Shown: piece after piece, positions 1 to 13,300 of the stretch
How positions within the stretch are numbered: the first letter of the stretch is position 1
How the letters are laid out: each line of letters starts with the position of its first letter
Assembly: GCA_033439265.1 (NCBI GenBank)
Contig: JAVTVX010000011.1
Coordinates: 10,230,590 to 10,294,589, forward strand
Length of the DNA: 64,000 nt
Direction: 5' to 3'
DNA from: Dillenia suffruticosa
Taxonomy: Eukaryota > Streptophyta > Magnoliopsida > Dilleniales > Dilleniaceae
The notes under the pieces: generated by a model
What the model was told of the DNA's origin: nothing
Database searches by the model: none
Seen by the model: the letters and a program-made list of their open reading frames with translations, nothing else
Made by a program: the position numbers and the translations under genes

Positions 1-189
1 CAAACTGAGCCTTATTCCCAAAATTTGTAGTCGACCATTTGAGAGACAAATTTATAAAAGATAGAAAAAAGAGAAAAATAAGAATAAAATATATATATAT
101 ATATATAAATAAAAAGAAAAATAAAATAATGAAAACAAAATAAGAGAAAAATAAAATAAAAATAAATATATAAATGAATAGATAAATAT
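1..189. other. AT-rich sequence, no gene
   Basis: A/T-rich tract with an (AT)n run near 91-107 and A-rich stretches. It lies just beyond the 3' end of the minus-strand LINE remnant and may include that element's simple-sequence tail. No coding sequence recognised. Confidence 0.6.
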
Positions 190-965
190 CTGAAATATAT
201 TGGTTCAATTTGTGCGGATTCTACTACGCCATCCATTCCTATTTAAGACCATTTTCTCTTCTAAACCCTTAACATTCATGTCTTTACGGATAATTTGCAT
301 CCAAATTTTCAATGGTCTACCTCTACGTTTTATTAGATCTCCTATATTTAAATTCGCAGTTCTCCTAACTGGTGTATCTTTAGGTCTTCTTTGCACATGC
401 CCGAACCGCCTCAAACGACACTCTCGATCTTATCCACAATTGAACTAACTCTCAACTTGTTACGAATCTCTTCATTTCTAATTCTATCTCTTTTAGTTTT
501 TCCACACATCCACCTAAATATTCTCATTTCTGCTATAGCCATCTTTTGTTCTTGTTGTTGTTTAATAGCCCAACACTCAGTATCATACAACAGTGTAGGT
601 CTAACCGTGATTCTATAAAACTTTCCCTTCAAGTGTAATGGTATCGTCCGATGGCAAAGAACTCTGGATGCGTTTCTCCATTTCATCCAACCCGCTTGAA
701 TCCTATGATTCACATTTTCATCTATATTGCCATCATTTTGAATGATAGAATCTAGATATCTAAATCGTTCATTTTTTGGGACATCTTACCCATCTAATCT
801 AATCTAATCTAATCATTTCTTCATCATTCCTATAACTATCGCTAAACCTACATCTCATATATTCGGTTTTCGATCTACTCAATCTAAACCCTCTGAATTC
901 TTGTGTGAGTCTCCATAACTCTAGTTTAGCACTAATACTCTCTCTAGTTACATCTCCATAATTTG
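190..965 (-). mobile_element. RTE-type LINE, 3' fragment (copy 1)
   Basis: Minus-strand translation gives the C-terminal part of a plant RTE-clade non-LTR reverse transcriptase. Recognisable blocks run from the end of the RT domain near 850-965 (FRGFRLSRSKTEYM), through the stretch RPTLLYDTECWAIK near 550-610, to the terminal block RRGRPLKIWMQ near 290-340. Two overlapping open segments (411-713 and 205-414) are in different frames, so at least one frameshift is present. The endonuclease and most of the RT are missing. It is on the same strand as AP4E and lies just downstream of exon 4, inside the intron that follows. The clade call rests on motif recognition. Confidence 0.8.
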
Positions 966-1250
966 GCACTAGATATGATATTCTATATTGAACAACTATA
1001 ATAGCTAAAATCAGAAAACAGAAGTTAATTAAGGATGTTGAGGAAATCAATCAATAGCTGAGAAACTTAACCGCGGTGATGTTAAGAACTTAAAGCCCAA
1101 ATTCAACTGATGTAGCATCATAGAACTTGATGCTTATTGGCATATAAACAGATTACCCAAACCGCCGAAACTGATTACGAAGGCAATAGAGGAGCCCCCT
1201 TTTAATCCAACCAGCCATCTCAAGCAAATCTAAGCAATAATTGCACTCAC

Positions 1251-1361
1251 CTCTAAGCAATCAATTACAGCAAGTTGGTGCTGCTCGGCAATTTCTGGGC
1301 TTCTTTTAATCAGTTGACTGAGGGAATCAATGCCCATATATTTTAAATTGTGACTATCACT
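1251..1361 (-). CDS. AP4E: AP4E exon 4
   Basis: 111 bp, 37 codons, SDSHNLKYMGIDSLSQLIKR to AVIDCLE. The acceptor is CTGTGCAG; the donor is GAG followed by GTGAGT. It is shorter than a typical ORF cutoff but matches the family without gaps. The following exon (expected to begin DPDDTLKRKTF in the family) is not found down to position 1, so it lies to the left of the window. Confidence 0.93.
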
Positions 1362-4300
1362 CTGCACAGAAGAAAAGGGCATAGTAAGAAAAACTTGAAG
1401 CTCTAGATATTGACCTAAGCATTCCTAGAGAGCAGAAGTGGCAGAAAACAATATATAATATGCAAGGTCCAAACCTTTAGAAATCTGGAAATCACATCAG
1501 CTGCAGCCTCTAATAACTTTGGATTAGGATATATAGAAGCTACACAACATATGCATTCATAAAGAACAGCATTTCCCATGTTGCTTGTTGAATCACCTTT
1601 CCTGAATATGTCACCCACAACATTGTACATATTTTCACTTGCTTGCTTGTCGCCACTGCCCAACAATGCCAGAATTTTGAGCAACTTAATCTGTTCAATT
1701 AAAATAAGCATGTCAAATGAACCATCCATCAGGACTTCCAGCAATGATAGATTCAAAAGAAATAGAAAACAAGATATGACAAAATTGCACAATAAATCTG
1801 AACACGTAAAATGGCAGCAAATTTCATGATAAATATGTGATGTCCCTCAAATCCACAATATCAAACATATTCTTCCCGTGTCATCTTACTAAATGGGAGT
1901 TACAAAAAAGGCGGCGTATAAGGACTTTGAAGATCCATCCATGAAGTCCTTTACAAAATTAAGTATTAACTCTGTGAGATCATTATTAAGCAGTTTATTT
2001 GTTTATCAAATAATTAAGCACGGTTGGATTGCATAAAATGCATAGATGACAAATAACTTATATTCAGATTTTCGACGGTCTACCCCAATATTTTACTAAA
2101 TCTCATACATTTAGTGTCTCGCTCCTAACTTGTGCATTTTTGGATCTTTGTTGCACCTATCCAAGCCACCTTAGATGAAATTCTCTCATTTTATCCACAA
2201 TTAAATCCACTCTCAACTTAATACATATTTTTTCATTTCTAATTCTATATTTTCTAGTTTTACTATACATGCATCTAAATATTTTCATTTTAATTACAGT
2301 CATTTTATGCTATTGTTATTATTTAATGGACCAACATTCAATGCTATACAATAATGCAAATCTTAATGTGGTTCTATAAATCTTTTCCTTCTATTGCAAT
2401 GGCATCATGCTATTACAAAGAACTCCCAATGCACTTTTCCATTTCGTCCGACTCGATTGAATCATATGATTCACATCTCCATCTATATTGTTATCATTTT
2501 AAATGATAAATTCAAGATAACTAAAATATTCACTCTTTGTTATGTACTATATGCCTTTAACTTAATCATTTTTCATCATTTGATTGCTATCACCAAGCGT
2601 AAATCTTATATACTCGTTTTTGACCGACTCATTCTAAGCTTTTTACATTCTAGTATGTCCCTCCATAACTCCAATTTAGCGCTAATACTCTCACTAGTTT
2701 CAACCAGCACTATATAGTTGACAAAAAGCATACACCATGGTATCTCATCTTAAATATTTTTCGTTATTTTATCTATCACTATTGTAAAAAGAAAGGAGCT
2801 TAATGTCGAACCTTAATGAAGCCCACCAAATGTTAATCGGCAAGCTATCACTTAAACCCTTGCAAATTTTTATATTGATAACAACTCTCTCATACATATT
2901 TTTTATGAGATCAATGTATTTCAAGTAGATTCTCTTCTTCATCAATACCCACCACAATATATCACTCTGAAACCCTATCATATACTTTTTCCAAGTCAAC
3001 AAATACCATATACAAATCTCTCTTCTATACTCTAAATGTCTCTATCAAATGTATGAGCAAGTTTCAAAGGTGGATCATCCTAGCATAAGCCAAGTTGATT
3101 CCAAGACATTTACCTCCGATCTCAATCTATGTACTATCACTGTGTCCCACAACTTCATAGTATTACTAAAAAGTTTAATTCATCTATAATTGAAACAATC
3201 TTCTATATCACATTTATTCTTAAGGAATTTTCTTGATTTGTCAAATTTTGTTTAAAAAAACCGTTACCATGCCATCGGCATTTCTATCTCCACTTCATCC
3301 AAACACTTCCACATCTCAATAAAGATATCATTGAGTCTTATAACTTCATTATTCTTTATTTTCTTTAAAATCTCCCTTACTTCATGAGAATGAATCTTGC
3401 ATTTAAAATCCCTATTGATCTTCTGTACAGGCATTGCGATATCATCGATATCTTTTATACCCTCAACATTAAAAAAGTTATCATCTTCATTTTCCCTTCG
3501 TATCCCTTAGTTTGGCAATTCTGTAAAACTCTTTTTCTCCATCCTTTATTTCTAGTTTCTTATATGTTTCATTCTATACTTTACTTTTTGATTTGCAAAT
3601 AATCTTTTTCACCTCTTTTCTTCTTTTGCAAACATGTAATTCTTAAACACATCGTTATCTCTCTTATTTTTAGGGTTCCCATAACACTGCACGCCTTACT
3701 TTTAAGCTCTCAATATATGCATCGCCTCATTCCTCTCTTACATATTGGATAACTATAAAAGATAAATATATATAATTTGTAGTTTGTGTCTATCATACCA
3801 TAGAGCTCTCCCAAACATTTAACGTACAGAATAAGTTTTTGAAAAAAAGCATTACACTGTCCAACTCAAGACACTGGTGCTCTAGAACCCCCTATCCTTA
3901 ATGATGCATCATATTGTATCCACATTTGTATCTCACATCATTTCCATTCCTTTCACATCTATATTTCCACTATCTCACCTAAAAATAGTCACTCTTTACT
4001 CCAAAACTTGGCACTTCCTATTTAAATGAATAGAATCAAGAGAGATCAAGTTTGCTAGAATCAAGAGAGCTCAAGTTTGCCTACCGAAAATTATTAATCA
4101 TTTTTCCTCTCGAATAGTAAGACAGGGAGTCACTTCCATGAAAGGCACCAGGGCAAGTCACAAGGATACAGGATATCTGAAAACATGAAATCACGAACAA
4201 GAATCAATGTATTCAATTGAAAACTATTCTAATATCTTCATTGCCCCTAAGAGTTCTATACCCCATACTTTGCAAAACATGGATTATGAAATTGGGTGCA

Positions 4301-7300
4301 ACATCCCAGATAACCCTGGTTATAGCTAATACAAAGAATGAAGGACCACTACCAAATATATAAAACACCTTGGACCTTATAACTGCAGAAACAAGACCTT
4401 GCAGTATATTTTATTAGATTCTTTAGACTTGAGAAACCTCCCAAAACTCACCACCCCAGAGGAATGATTTTTTTTTTGGGTTACCCCAGAAGAATGATAA
4501 TAGCCCTCTCGAATGCAAATTTAACATAGATAAGAATATGTTACAGTTTCTACCTGAACACATGAGAAAAAATGACACAGATACACATATCTTTGAATCA
4601 AAATTGAGGTAGGATGAAACATATATATCATAAATATAAAAGCTTACAAGAGTCAGACATGACAATAATTTAAATGAAAAAAACTAAGAGTGCAGCAGTT
4701 GTTTTTACCTTACAATGAAACCTTTTTCTTTTCGTCATATCATATATTTCAAAATTTTTTATTTAGTTTGATGATTTTAACATACAAATTCACAGAAAAA
4801 ATCAAGCCCCACCAAGTATTGCTTGCCCTTTATTTAACATTTTTCTTTTCAATTTTGCAACCTTTACCACATTTTCATTATTACAGTTAATCGGTTCAGT
4901 CATTATTAAAGTTCTCAATGGAATTCATTATTGTACTGATGTACTTTTTCATGTGTTTATTTATATCACTAATTGGCTCTCACAAAATATATATATACAA
5001 TATATGTAGATGCATGCATGTATACATAAAGCAAAGTACAATCGAATGTATAAACTACTGATCTTTTATAATTAGGTTCCAAATACCATTTGATTATCTA
5101 AGCAACTAAAGAAAACTAAACAAAAATATACTTTATTTGGTAGAAGCAAAAGAAGTTTTTATTTTTCATAACCAGCAATAATTCATAAATTATTTAATAT
5201 CATAATTAATCTTTACAAAATAAATTTGAGACTCTAGTTAGGCAATTTGCAAACATCTAATGTGCTTTCTAGCTGCATACCTTCTTTTTTTATCATATGC
5301 AGAAATGCTTTAATAACCTTTATATTTCTTTATTGTAAACATCTTGAATAACCATTCTGACCACAACACAAATGAGGTTTATAACATACTGGGTGACAAT
5401 TATTTTGGTATATATTCATAATGAGTGTATATATGTTATGGCTGATAACAAGGATTTATTTTGGCATGCTAGGGGGCAGAATAATCAAAACACAATAATT
5501 CAGTTGAGATGCCACTAACATTGGGAGTTCACGCCAGCACAAAGATCCGAAAATTAAGTTAAACATGTATGGCATTGCCAGAAGGAAGGTCGGGGTTTGT
5601 CTCATCAGTGGGTTTTCCCAGTTCTGCCTGGTGGTTCTTGCTACTATCCCATTCTATCTGGTAATCAGATCTGGATCTTGCCATTGGAGCAGGCTGTTTG
5701 GTTGCTGGAAGGCTAGAAAGTCAAGTTGTTCTAGTAAAAAGGGCTAGTTCTTGTGAGCTTCCATTTCTCCTTTTCTTTTCTTCTTTCTAGTCCTCCTGGG
5801 TTTGGGCTCCTCGGTTGGCTGTGTTTGCATCTTGTTTAGCTGGAAGGTGTTTTTCTGCTTGTTTTCTATATCTGGTTTAATGGGCTGTCCCTTTGACAGG
5901 TTCTAGTTTCTTGATGACATTGGGGGAGGGTGACATTTTTCTGTTGCGAAGATTTAGGGTTTGGTAGTTGGTGACAATGTTTTGCCAGGCTTCTGCATCA
6001 GGTTGAGTGGGCTGTTAAAGTTGTGGTCCAAATGAGGAATTTCTGGGCCTTTTTCCTTCATTTTTGAGGCATTGAGAGGAAATAGTTAGATTTTTCCATT
6101 TGAAAGTAAGGGAAGGAGATTATTCACATCAGTGAGAGGAGGTCCATTTTTCTTTATGCCAAGAAGTTTTCTTGGATTGTGAGAGCATGGGGGGAGTTTT
6201 AGCTCAAAAAGGGTGATTTCCCTTGGTTTAGAGGGATAAAATGCCACGATCAATCTCTTAGTTTCAGCTTGAAATTTAACAAATTTGGGGGCTTTCTATC
6301 CCCAATGGAGACTACATTGGTCAGGGACAAGCAAAATTATCTTCCCAGAGAGTTTTGGGGCATTGAGGTGGTGTAAAGTGTCAAAGGCCATTTACACTCG
6401 TTAAAAGTTTTTGGGGTCTTGACAGAGAGGAACAGAATGGTGAAAGTCATTCTGCACAAAGAACTGTCCCACAGGCCTACCTGGAGCCATGAAGGCCAGA
6501 TTCAGCCTCCAGAAGGAGCTCACGGAAGATGGAGGGTTTGTGTCCAAATTACAAACAATTGTTAATTTGTAGATCAAGGGAAGAGGTTAAATTTGGATGC
6601 TGCAGGGGTTGTGCGTCTTTGGATAGGATAATCCAAAGTGAAAGTAATAGACGCATTGAAAGGCTGGAGTAGGGTGGGCTGTCCAAATTCTGTTTGTTTC
6701 CACAATGCTCCCTCACTATTTTGGAAAATCAGACTTCCAACCGTAATAGTGACAAGGGCTGCATTGATATGGGGGAAGGAGATCTCATAGGACTCTTTAG
6801 AATGGCTCAAGGCTTTGGATCAGCCAACTCTTAAGACATGATCCAAAGAATCCATTTTTTCTTCTTTCACGCCCTTTTCCAAGAGGATGTTCTGGGCCAT
6901 TCATCAATACAAAGAAGGGATCTGCAGTTATGGTAGAGAGTTCACACTTAGTAGAGGAGAGTCAAAGGAACCCAAAGCAAGGAAGTTCTCTCAAATCTCA
7001 CAATGTGGATGATCTTCCGCAGGTTGATTCTCATGACTCTAATGGGGATTGGGCAGAAGCTGTGCTTTTTGGAGCTCTTCAAGATGTTGTGGAGGTTGAA
7101 ATATCAGACAAAGGGAGGAGAGTTGAACAAGGTTGGGGATGTTGTGGGTGGAGCAGGATGATCCCCATGTTTGCAGAGTATTGTAGTATTAGATTTGTCT
7201 TCCTTCGTCTCTTATGCTGGAGAGCAACTGATTATTGATGATTGCAAGCTGTTGATGGGCTTTGCTGAGTGGATCAGAGAGGGTATTAGAATGGGTCCAA

Positions 7301-10300
7301 AATAAACAGGATTGGACATGCAAGAGGCTTGGAGTCTCTGTGAAGTATTTTTAAAATAGACTACTAAGTTCCTAAACAGGGAGGATGAAAAGTCAGCACA
7401 GGGAAGAAGGTGGATGGTGGTAATCAGGAGTAAAAAAAATTAGAACCAGATATGGTTTATTCCAAGGATGGTTCATATAGGGGAAAGGCAGACGGTAATA
7501 GGGGAAAAGGGGTGATGATAGTCTAATGTCGGCACTGTGTATTCTTACATGAATCATAAGGGGTTTTAAGGATCCTAATAAAAGGGCAGTTCTAAAACAT
7601 TTCTTAAAATTGTGGAAAGTTGATATGGCATGTTTGCATGATATGAAATTGGATACAAAGGATGATTGTTTGGAATGGAGTATTTGGGTAGGTAGAGATA
7701 TAAAAAGTATTTCTATTCCTACAAAGGCAAGTGCTGGAGGTTTGTTTTTTGTGGAAAGAGAATGTTATGGAGGTCAAAGAGAGTTCTCTCGGGCCTTATT
7801 CTCTGTCATGTTTGACTTAGGATAAGAAGTATAATTAGTGTGGATATTCATCAGGGTCTAGGAGCCCAGCAAGGGAGTCCAGAGATCTTTGCAGCAAGAG
7901 TTGAAAGAGGCTAGAGCTAACCATGCAGGGATGATTGGTAGTGACTTCAATATGATTCTTTATGCGAACAAAAGAAGCTCAAAGAGAGTGGATGGGAATG
8001 CTAGAGCTAGACGGGCATTGCATTGAAGATTTCAAGGATTTTGTCAGCTTCCATGCGTTAATGGATTTGCATAGGAAAGGAGGTTGGTACATGGTCGAAT
8101 CTAAGAGAAATCCTCTCTTTATCAAAACTCAATAGATTCTTTACTTCCAGAGATTCAGATAATCACTATCCTAGTGTTATTCCAAAAAAGACTACCTAGA
8201 TGACTTTAGATCACCACCCGGTTCTATTAGATTGGGGGTGTGCAAAAGGGCCTCTTTCATAGATTATGTGGCTGAGAGAGGAAGGGGATGGGGAAATGTT
8301 CAAGTGTGCTAGCTATATTCTGATAACTTTGTGGAAGTTACTAAAAATCACGAGAAGATTTGGAACAAGATATTATTTAGAAATTTGTTAACAAAGAAGG
8401 AGAAATTTTTTGTGTTGACAAGTTAGATGGAAGATTTGGAGTTAAGCAAGAGCTTTCGGGCAGAAGATGTGGAAAGACATGTTACACTCAAAAATTAGCT
8501 TTCATATGTTTTAGGCAAGGAGACTTTTGAGAGGCAGGTTATTTGGCAAGAAGGGGAATTAGAAAAAGTTCTTTCGTAAAATCGCAAACATCCATTCCAA
8601 ATCAAATTCATTCTCTACTATTGAAGTAAACACGGAGGTGCTTATAGAGGACAATGGTACGAAGGAAGCTAGTTTTTTCTGAGAAGTTCCAAAGCAGAGA
8701 TCTTGGAGGCCAAAGGTTGATGGCATGGGTTTTAGCACTTTGGCTTTGGAGAGAACAAGCTGGCTTGAGAGGCCTTCTTCTTCTAAGGATAATATGGTTG
8801 CAGTTTTAAAATATAGCAACGTCGACCACCTGGGCAGTTGGTTTCTCAAACGCATTCTTTAAGGAGAATCCAGAGGTGCTAAAAATAGAGAAAATGAAAT
8901 TTTTGCTGCATCGTATGCCACAAATGATATTGTGAGAAGCTTGAATAGTACCTTTATAGTCCATGTTCCCAAAAAGAAGGGAGCCTCAAATTTGAGAGGC
9001 TTTAGACCTATTAGCTTGGGGGAAGTGTATAAAAGCTCTTCCCAAAAGTCTGTCAGAAGGCTAAAGGAGGTTATTATTGGTGAAGTGGGAAAGTTGCAAC
9101 ATACTTTTGAGGCAGGGAGGTAGATTCTAGATGACATCATAATTGCAAAAAAAGTTATGGATGAGAAGCTGAAAGGAGGGAGTGAAATTATCTGGAAATT
9201 GGATATGGAGGAAGCTTATGATCATGTTTGTTGGGATCTTTTTACATATCACAGAGAAAATGGATTCTGGAGAAAACCAGATAGATTGGGTTTAAAAAAA
9301 TACATTTCTACAGGGTCCTCAGTCTTAGTGAAACGCTCGTCCAATGGTTACCTTCAGAGTTCTCGCATCTTGAGAGAAGGGATCCTTTCCCTTTTTCTCT
9401 TTATAATTGTAATCAATGTAAAGCAAGATGCTCTCTAAAGCAGTACATGGGAGATTTCTAGATTCTGGGTTGAAGGCAAGCTATATCAATCTCGCACATC
9501 TTGTTTATGGATGATACAATAATTTTCTACAACAAAAATATCGCATTGATTGTCCTCCTCAAATGACTTCTGTTGATCTTTGAGATGGCCTCAGCATTGA
9601 AGGTGAATCTCCTAAAAAGTGAGATTATCCCGGTGAATGAAAGAGCTAACAGTATCTTGTTGGCATATATTCCAGGGTGCGGAGTAGTAAGTCTTCTTTT
9701 AGCATACTTGAACTTCCTCTTGAAGCAAAACGAGGACGGGTTGCGGAGAAATTAAACAAAAGGCTAAAAGGGTGGCCAGAGGAGTATCACTCTTAAGGGG
9801 GGAGACCTGATCTGATCAGAAACATTTTTTCAGACCATCTGGTACATTTGATGTCCCTTCTTCCGATTCTAGTTTCAAGGCAAAAGATTAGAAAACACAC
9901 AAAGAAGATTCTTAGGGGGGAAGTCATAGGAATGGTAAAGAAAATTCAGTTTGATTTTGTGGGAATTTGTGAAAACAACATTTGCAAGAGGGGGGTTCTT
10001 GGCATCATATCCTTGGTTGGCTTTAACAAGGCACCATTGGAGAAATGGTGGTGGTCCCCAAATGAGAAAAACTCTCTTTGAAATGATGCTACTCTAGCCA
10101 AATATGGGATTTCAAATCACAATTGCATGTCCAATGAGATTGTTGGTCACAATGGGGTGGCAACTTGAAAGGAGATAAGTATAGAATGTGAAATTTTCAA
10201 GACCATGGTGGAGTTTAAAGTGGGTAGCAGGTCAAGAATTTCCTTTCAGCATTATAAGTGGTGTGGCTCTAGTCAGCTAAAGAGTCATTTCCCCAACTTA

Positions 10301-13300
10301 TACAAGTTGGTCATGAACGACAGGGTGCAAGTGGGCTCGTCGGTATCTCTCAGCAGAGATGATTGCTTCCGGAATGTATACTTTAGCAATCAAGCACATG
10401 ACATAAAATAAGTAACTAATTCGAGGCAATTAAGAGGGTGGAAATTAAATGGATTAGAGAAGACTCTAAGGCATGAAGCGGTTCAGCAACAGCATTTTTT
10501 GTGGTCACAAGGTACTATAACATGCTTAGATCGGATAGCATGACTGAGAGGAGGGTTCCTTTTCCTTACAAGTTTATTTTGGATTCTGCTTCGCCCCCAA
10601 GAGTAGCTTTTGCTGTATGGGAGGGAGGGGACTTGAGGAAGACTTTTGACTCTAAGATAACCTTCAAAGAAGAGCAATTGTTTCCTAAATAGATGTATTA
10701 TGCAAAAGAGAGCTTCAGTGTCCAGATCACTTGATCATTGCATATGGACTCAATCCATGTGAGATAAAATTTTCTTTCTTTTGCATGTATGATAGTTAAC
10801 CCCAAGCTTCCGGTAGAATTTGGTGTGCACCTGGCATAGAGTGAGGATTTGTACGACAAAGAGGAAAGTGAATAGGATGCTCCCACTAGTTGCGTTTCGG
10901 TTGATGTGGAGGGAAAAGAATAGAAGAAACTTTTAGGGAATGAACAATTTCTTGATGACTAATGTGAATAATGTCGTAAAGTGTTTGTGGTCTTGGTTAG
11001 CTTCAAAGTCTTTTGAATCATTTCTGGTTATGTCTTCCTGGATTCTCTTTCTTCAGGGAGCATCTCCTAGTTGCTCTTCCTCTGTTTTCATGTCATTTTG
11101 TGTGGTTACATTTCCTTTTTTTCCCAATATTAAAGAAATCATTTTTGGACCTTAATAGTTGTCAACTTGTTATTGGTGGTTGTTAATTGTAATTGTTGGT
11201 GATATCCTCTATCGCTATTGCTTGTTGCTTTTCACTTCTTTCCTCATCTTGATTCATGGTGAACCATGTGAATATAATCACTAGACTACACCAAAACCCT
11301 TAAAATGCTAATCATTTGGTAAGATTTAAGTAATTTAAAATCATAATGAGGTTTGATGCAAACCCCAAAATAATAATAAATGGTTCTACAATGCACACAG
11401 ACCATTCCATTATGGTAAGGCTTGTTATGGTCACCATTTTTACCACTACATTTTAAAGGTTAGCAACAAACAAAAGAAAGTTACCTCCACATCCAAAAAG
11501 GCACTTTTATTGCATGTACTAATAAATATCTAGAAGAAAATTTATACAAAAAAAAAAGAGGTGCTGCAGCCAAGTAACTGACAAGTGCAATCATTGAAAA
11601 GTAAAAAAGAGCTAAGCCATAACATTTTCTTCAGCAGCCTAATTAGCAAATTCACTCATTCAATTGGGAGATTCACCTAGTCAGAACATTGCAGGAACAC
11701 CCAAGAGAACCAATATTCATTATGACAGCTACCAAACATTTAATTACCTGAATAAAGGGAGCTGGCATCTGATGGTAATCATAAGTCTTTGGCAACCTAC
11801 GCTCAGCAACTTGTTTGAGAATGCTAACAAAGCTGATAACCAAGTCCTTATAGGAGTTGACATCTACAGTAATAAGATCAAAAAGTGGGCACAAAGTTGC
11901 ACCCATGACCCCAGGGTCATTGTCACAAAGCCTCTGCAGATTCCCCAGACCAAACAACAAAGTTAGATACTACTGAAAGATGACAGGAAAAATCCTTTAG
12001 CTGTATTCAGCTATAGATATCTAAAAGCCAAAAAGAAAGACCCATGAAAACCTAAGAAATTGTATGTTAAAAACCATTGTGTCAACAACTTGTTTGGCTG
12101 ATTTCTTAGTAACAAAAAAATTGAAAATCTAGATCTTTCTTCAGAAAAAGAATCAATAAGATTAGGAAGGAATAATACAACATGGAGTATAAGGCATCTT
12201 CCAATAGAAGACTAAAGCAAAAAAGAAAACAGAACAAAAGGGCCATTTTCTTATGTTAACGAAAGAAAAGTTCTTGAATTGTTCTCTTTCAATCTCTTTC
12301 TTTCTTCCCCCTTTAATCTCTAGGAAGCAAACTTATAAAAGTCTATTTAACAAAACACATATTCATACACCAATGGAAACCCAAGTGAAGATTAAGAGGG
12401 AGATGGATCCATTACCAAGTTAAGGCAGTCTACGTGGAGCCTAAAGGTTGTTATGAAACACAAACAAATATACTCGCTCACTGAAATTCAATCAAAACTC
12501 AGATATCTCCTCTTGGCAATGACATCAGATTTTTATTGACCTTTCTCCCTATTAACAGTGGCTTGAAGTGTCCTGTTTGCGTTAACAATTTATAGCATAT
12601 GGAACTTTTCTTTCTGCATAATATTATTACTCCCTAAGATATACGAGTATCAATTGCAAAAATGAAACAAGTTAATAGCAATGGTACTTTCAGGATAACA
12701 AATATCTGACCAGATAAAATGCTTGGGCAGTGCATTCTTAAATTCCTTTCTTGCAAAATAATAACATCCCACTTTAGTTTAAAGCTAAAATGATACTGAT
12801 TAAACTCACCAAAGTAAAATGACAAAATATAGGCAAACTGATTAAAGATAAAACCTCAAAATTAAATCATTGAGCACCTTTTTAAAATTGGAGACAAGGT
12901 GAGTAACGGATGATGGCGATCGCTGATGAAATCGATGCAGAGCCATAATAGCCTTCTTCCTGACAGCCTCCTTGGGGTGCCCCAACAACTCCACCACCTG
13001 AGGCAGAACCGCAGGAATCGTCTCCTCATTGATCAACTTACACACAGCATTCAAGGCCGCACAAACCACCAAATAGTTATTGGACTTCAAATCCTTCTGA
13101 ATGGTATTCACAATCAGTATGATCAAATCGTGATCCTCGTTCAGGAACAAAGTGACAGCCAAATAACCAGTCCTCTTCAACAACAGGGAATCATCGTGAG
13201 TCATTTTCACAGCGTGAATGTAGCCGAATGAGGCATCGTGACCGAGCATTTCAACGTAGACAAGACGAATTATATACTCCTTCATTTTCCGCTTGGGGAT

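Larger units (their letters stand above)
5530..11290 (+). mobile_element. L1-type LINE, near full length but decayed
   Basis: Plus-strand non-LTR retrotransposon inserted in the second intron of AP4E, antisense to the gene. Order matches plant L1 elements: ORF1-like region about 5560-7300 (GC-richer than the flanks, too decayed to name domains); AP-type endonuclease about 7530-8270; reverse transcriptase about 8790-9760; zf-RVT-like C-terminal region about 10480-10930. Stops and frameshifts occur throughout. I see no clear poly(A) tail, so the 3' end is approximate, and target duplications were not identified. Confidence 0.8.

Noticed and set aside
12926-13231. 101-codon plus-strand frame
   Set aside because: Shadow of AP4E exon 1 on the opposite strand.
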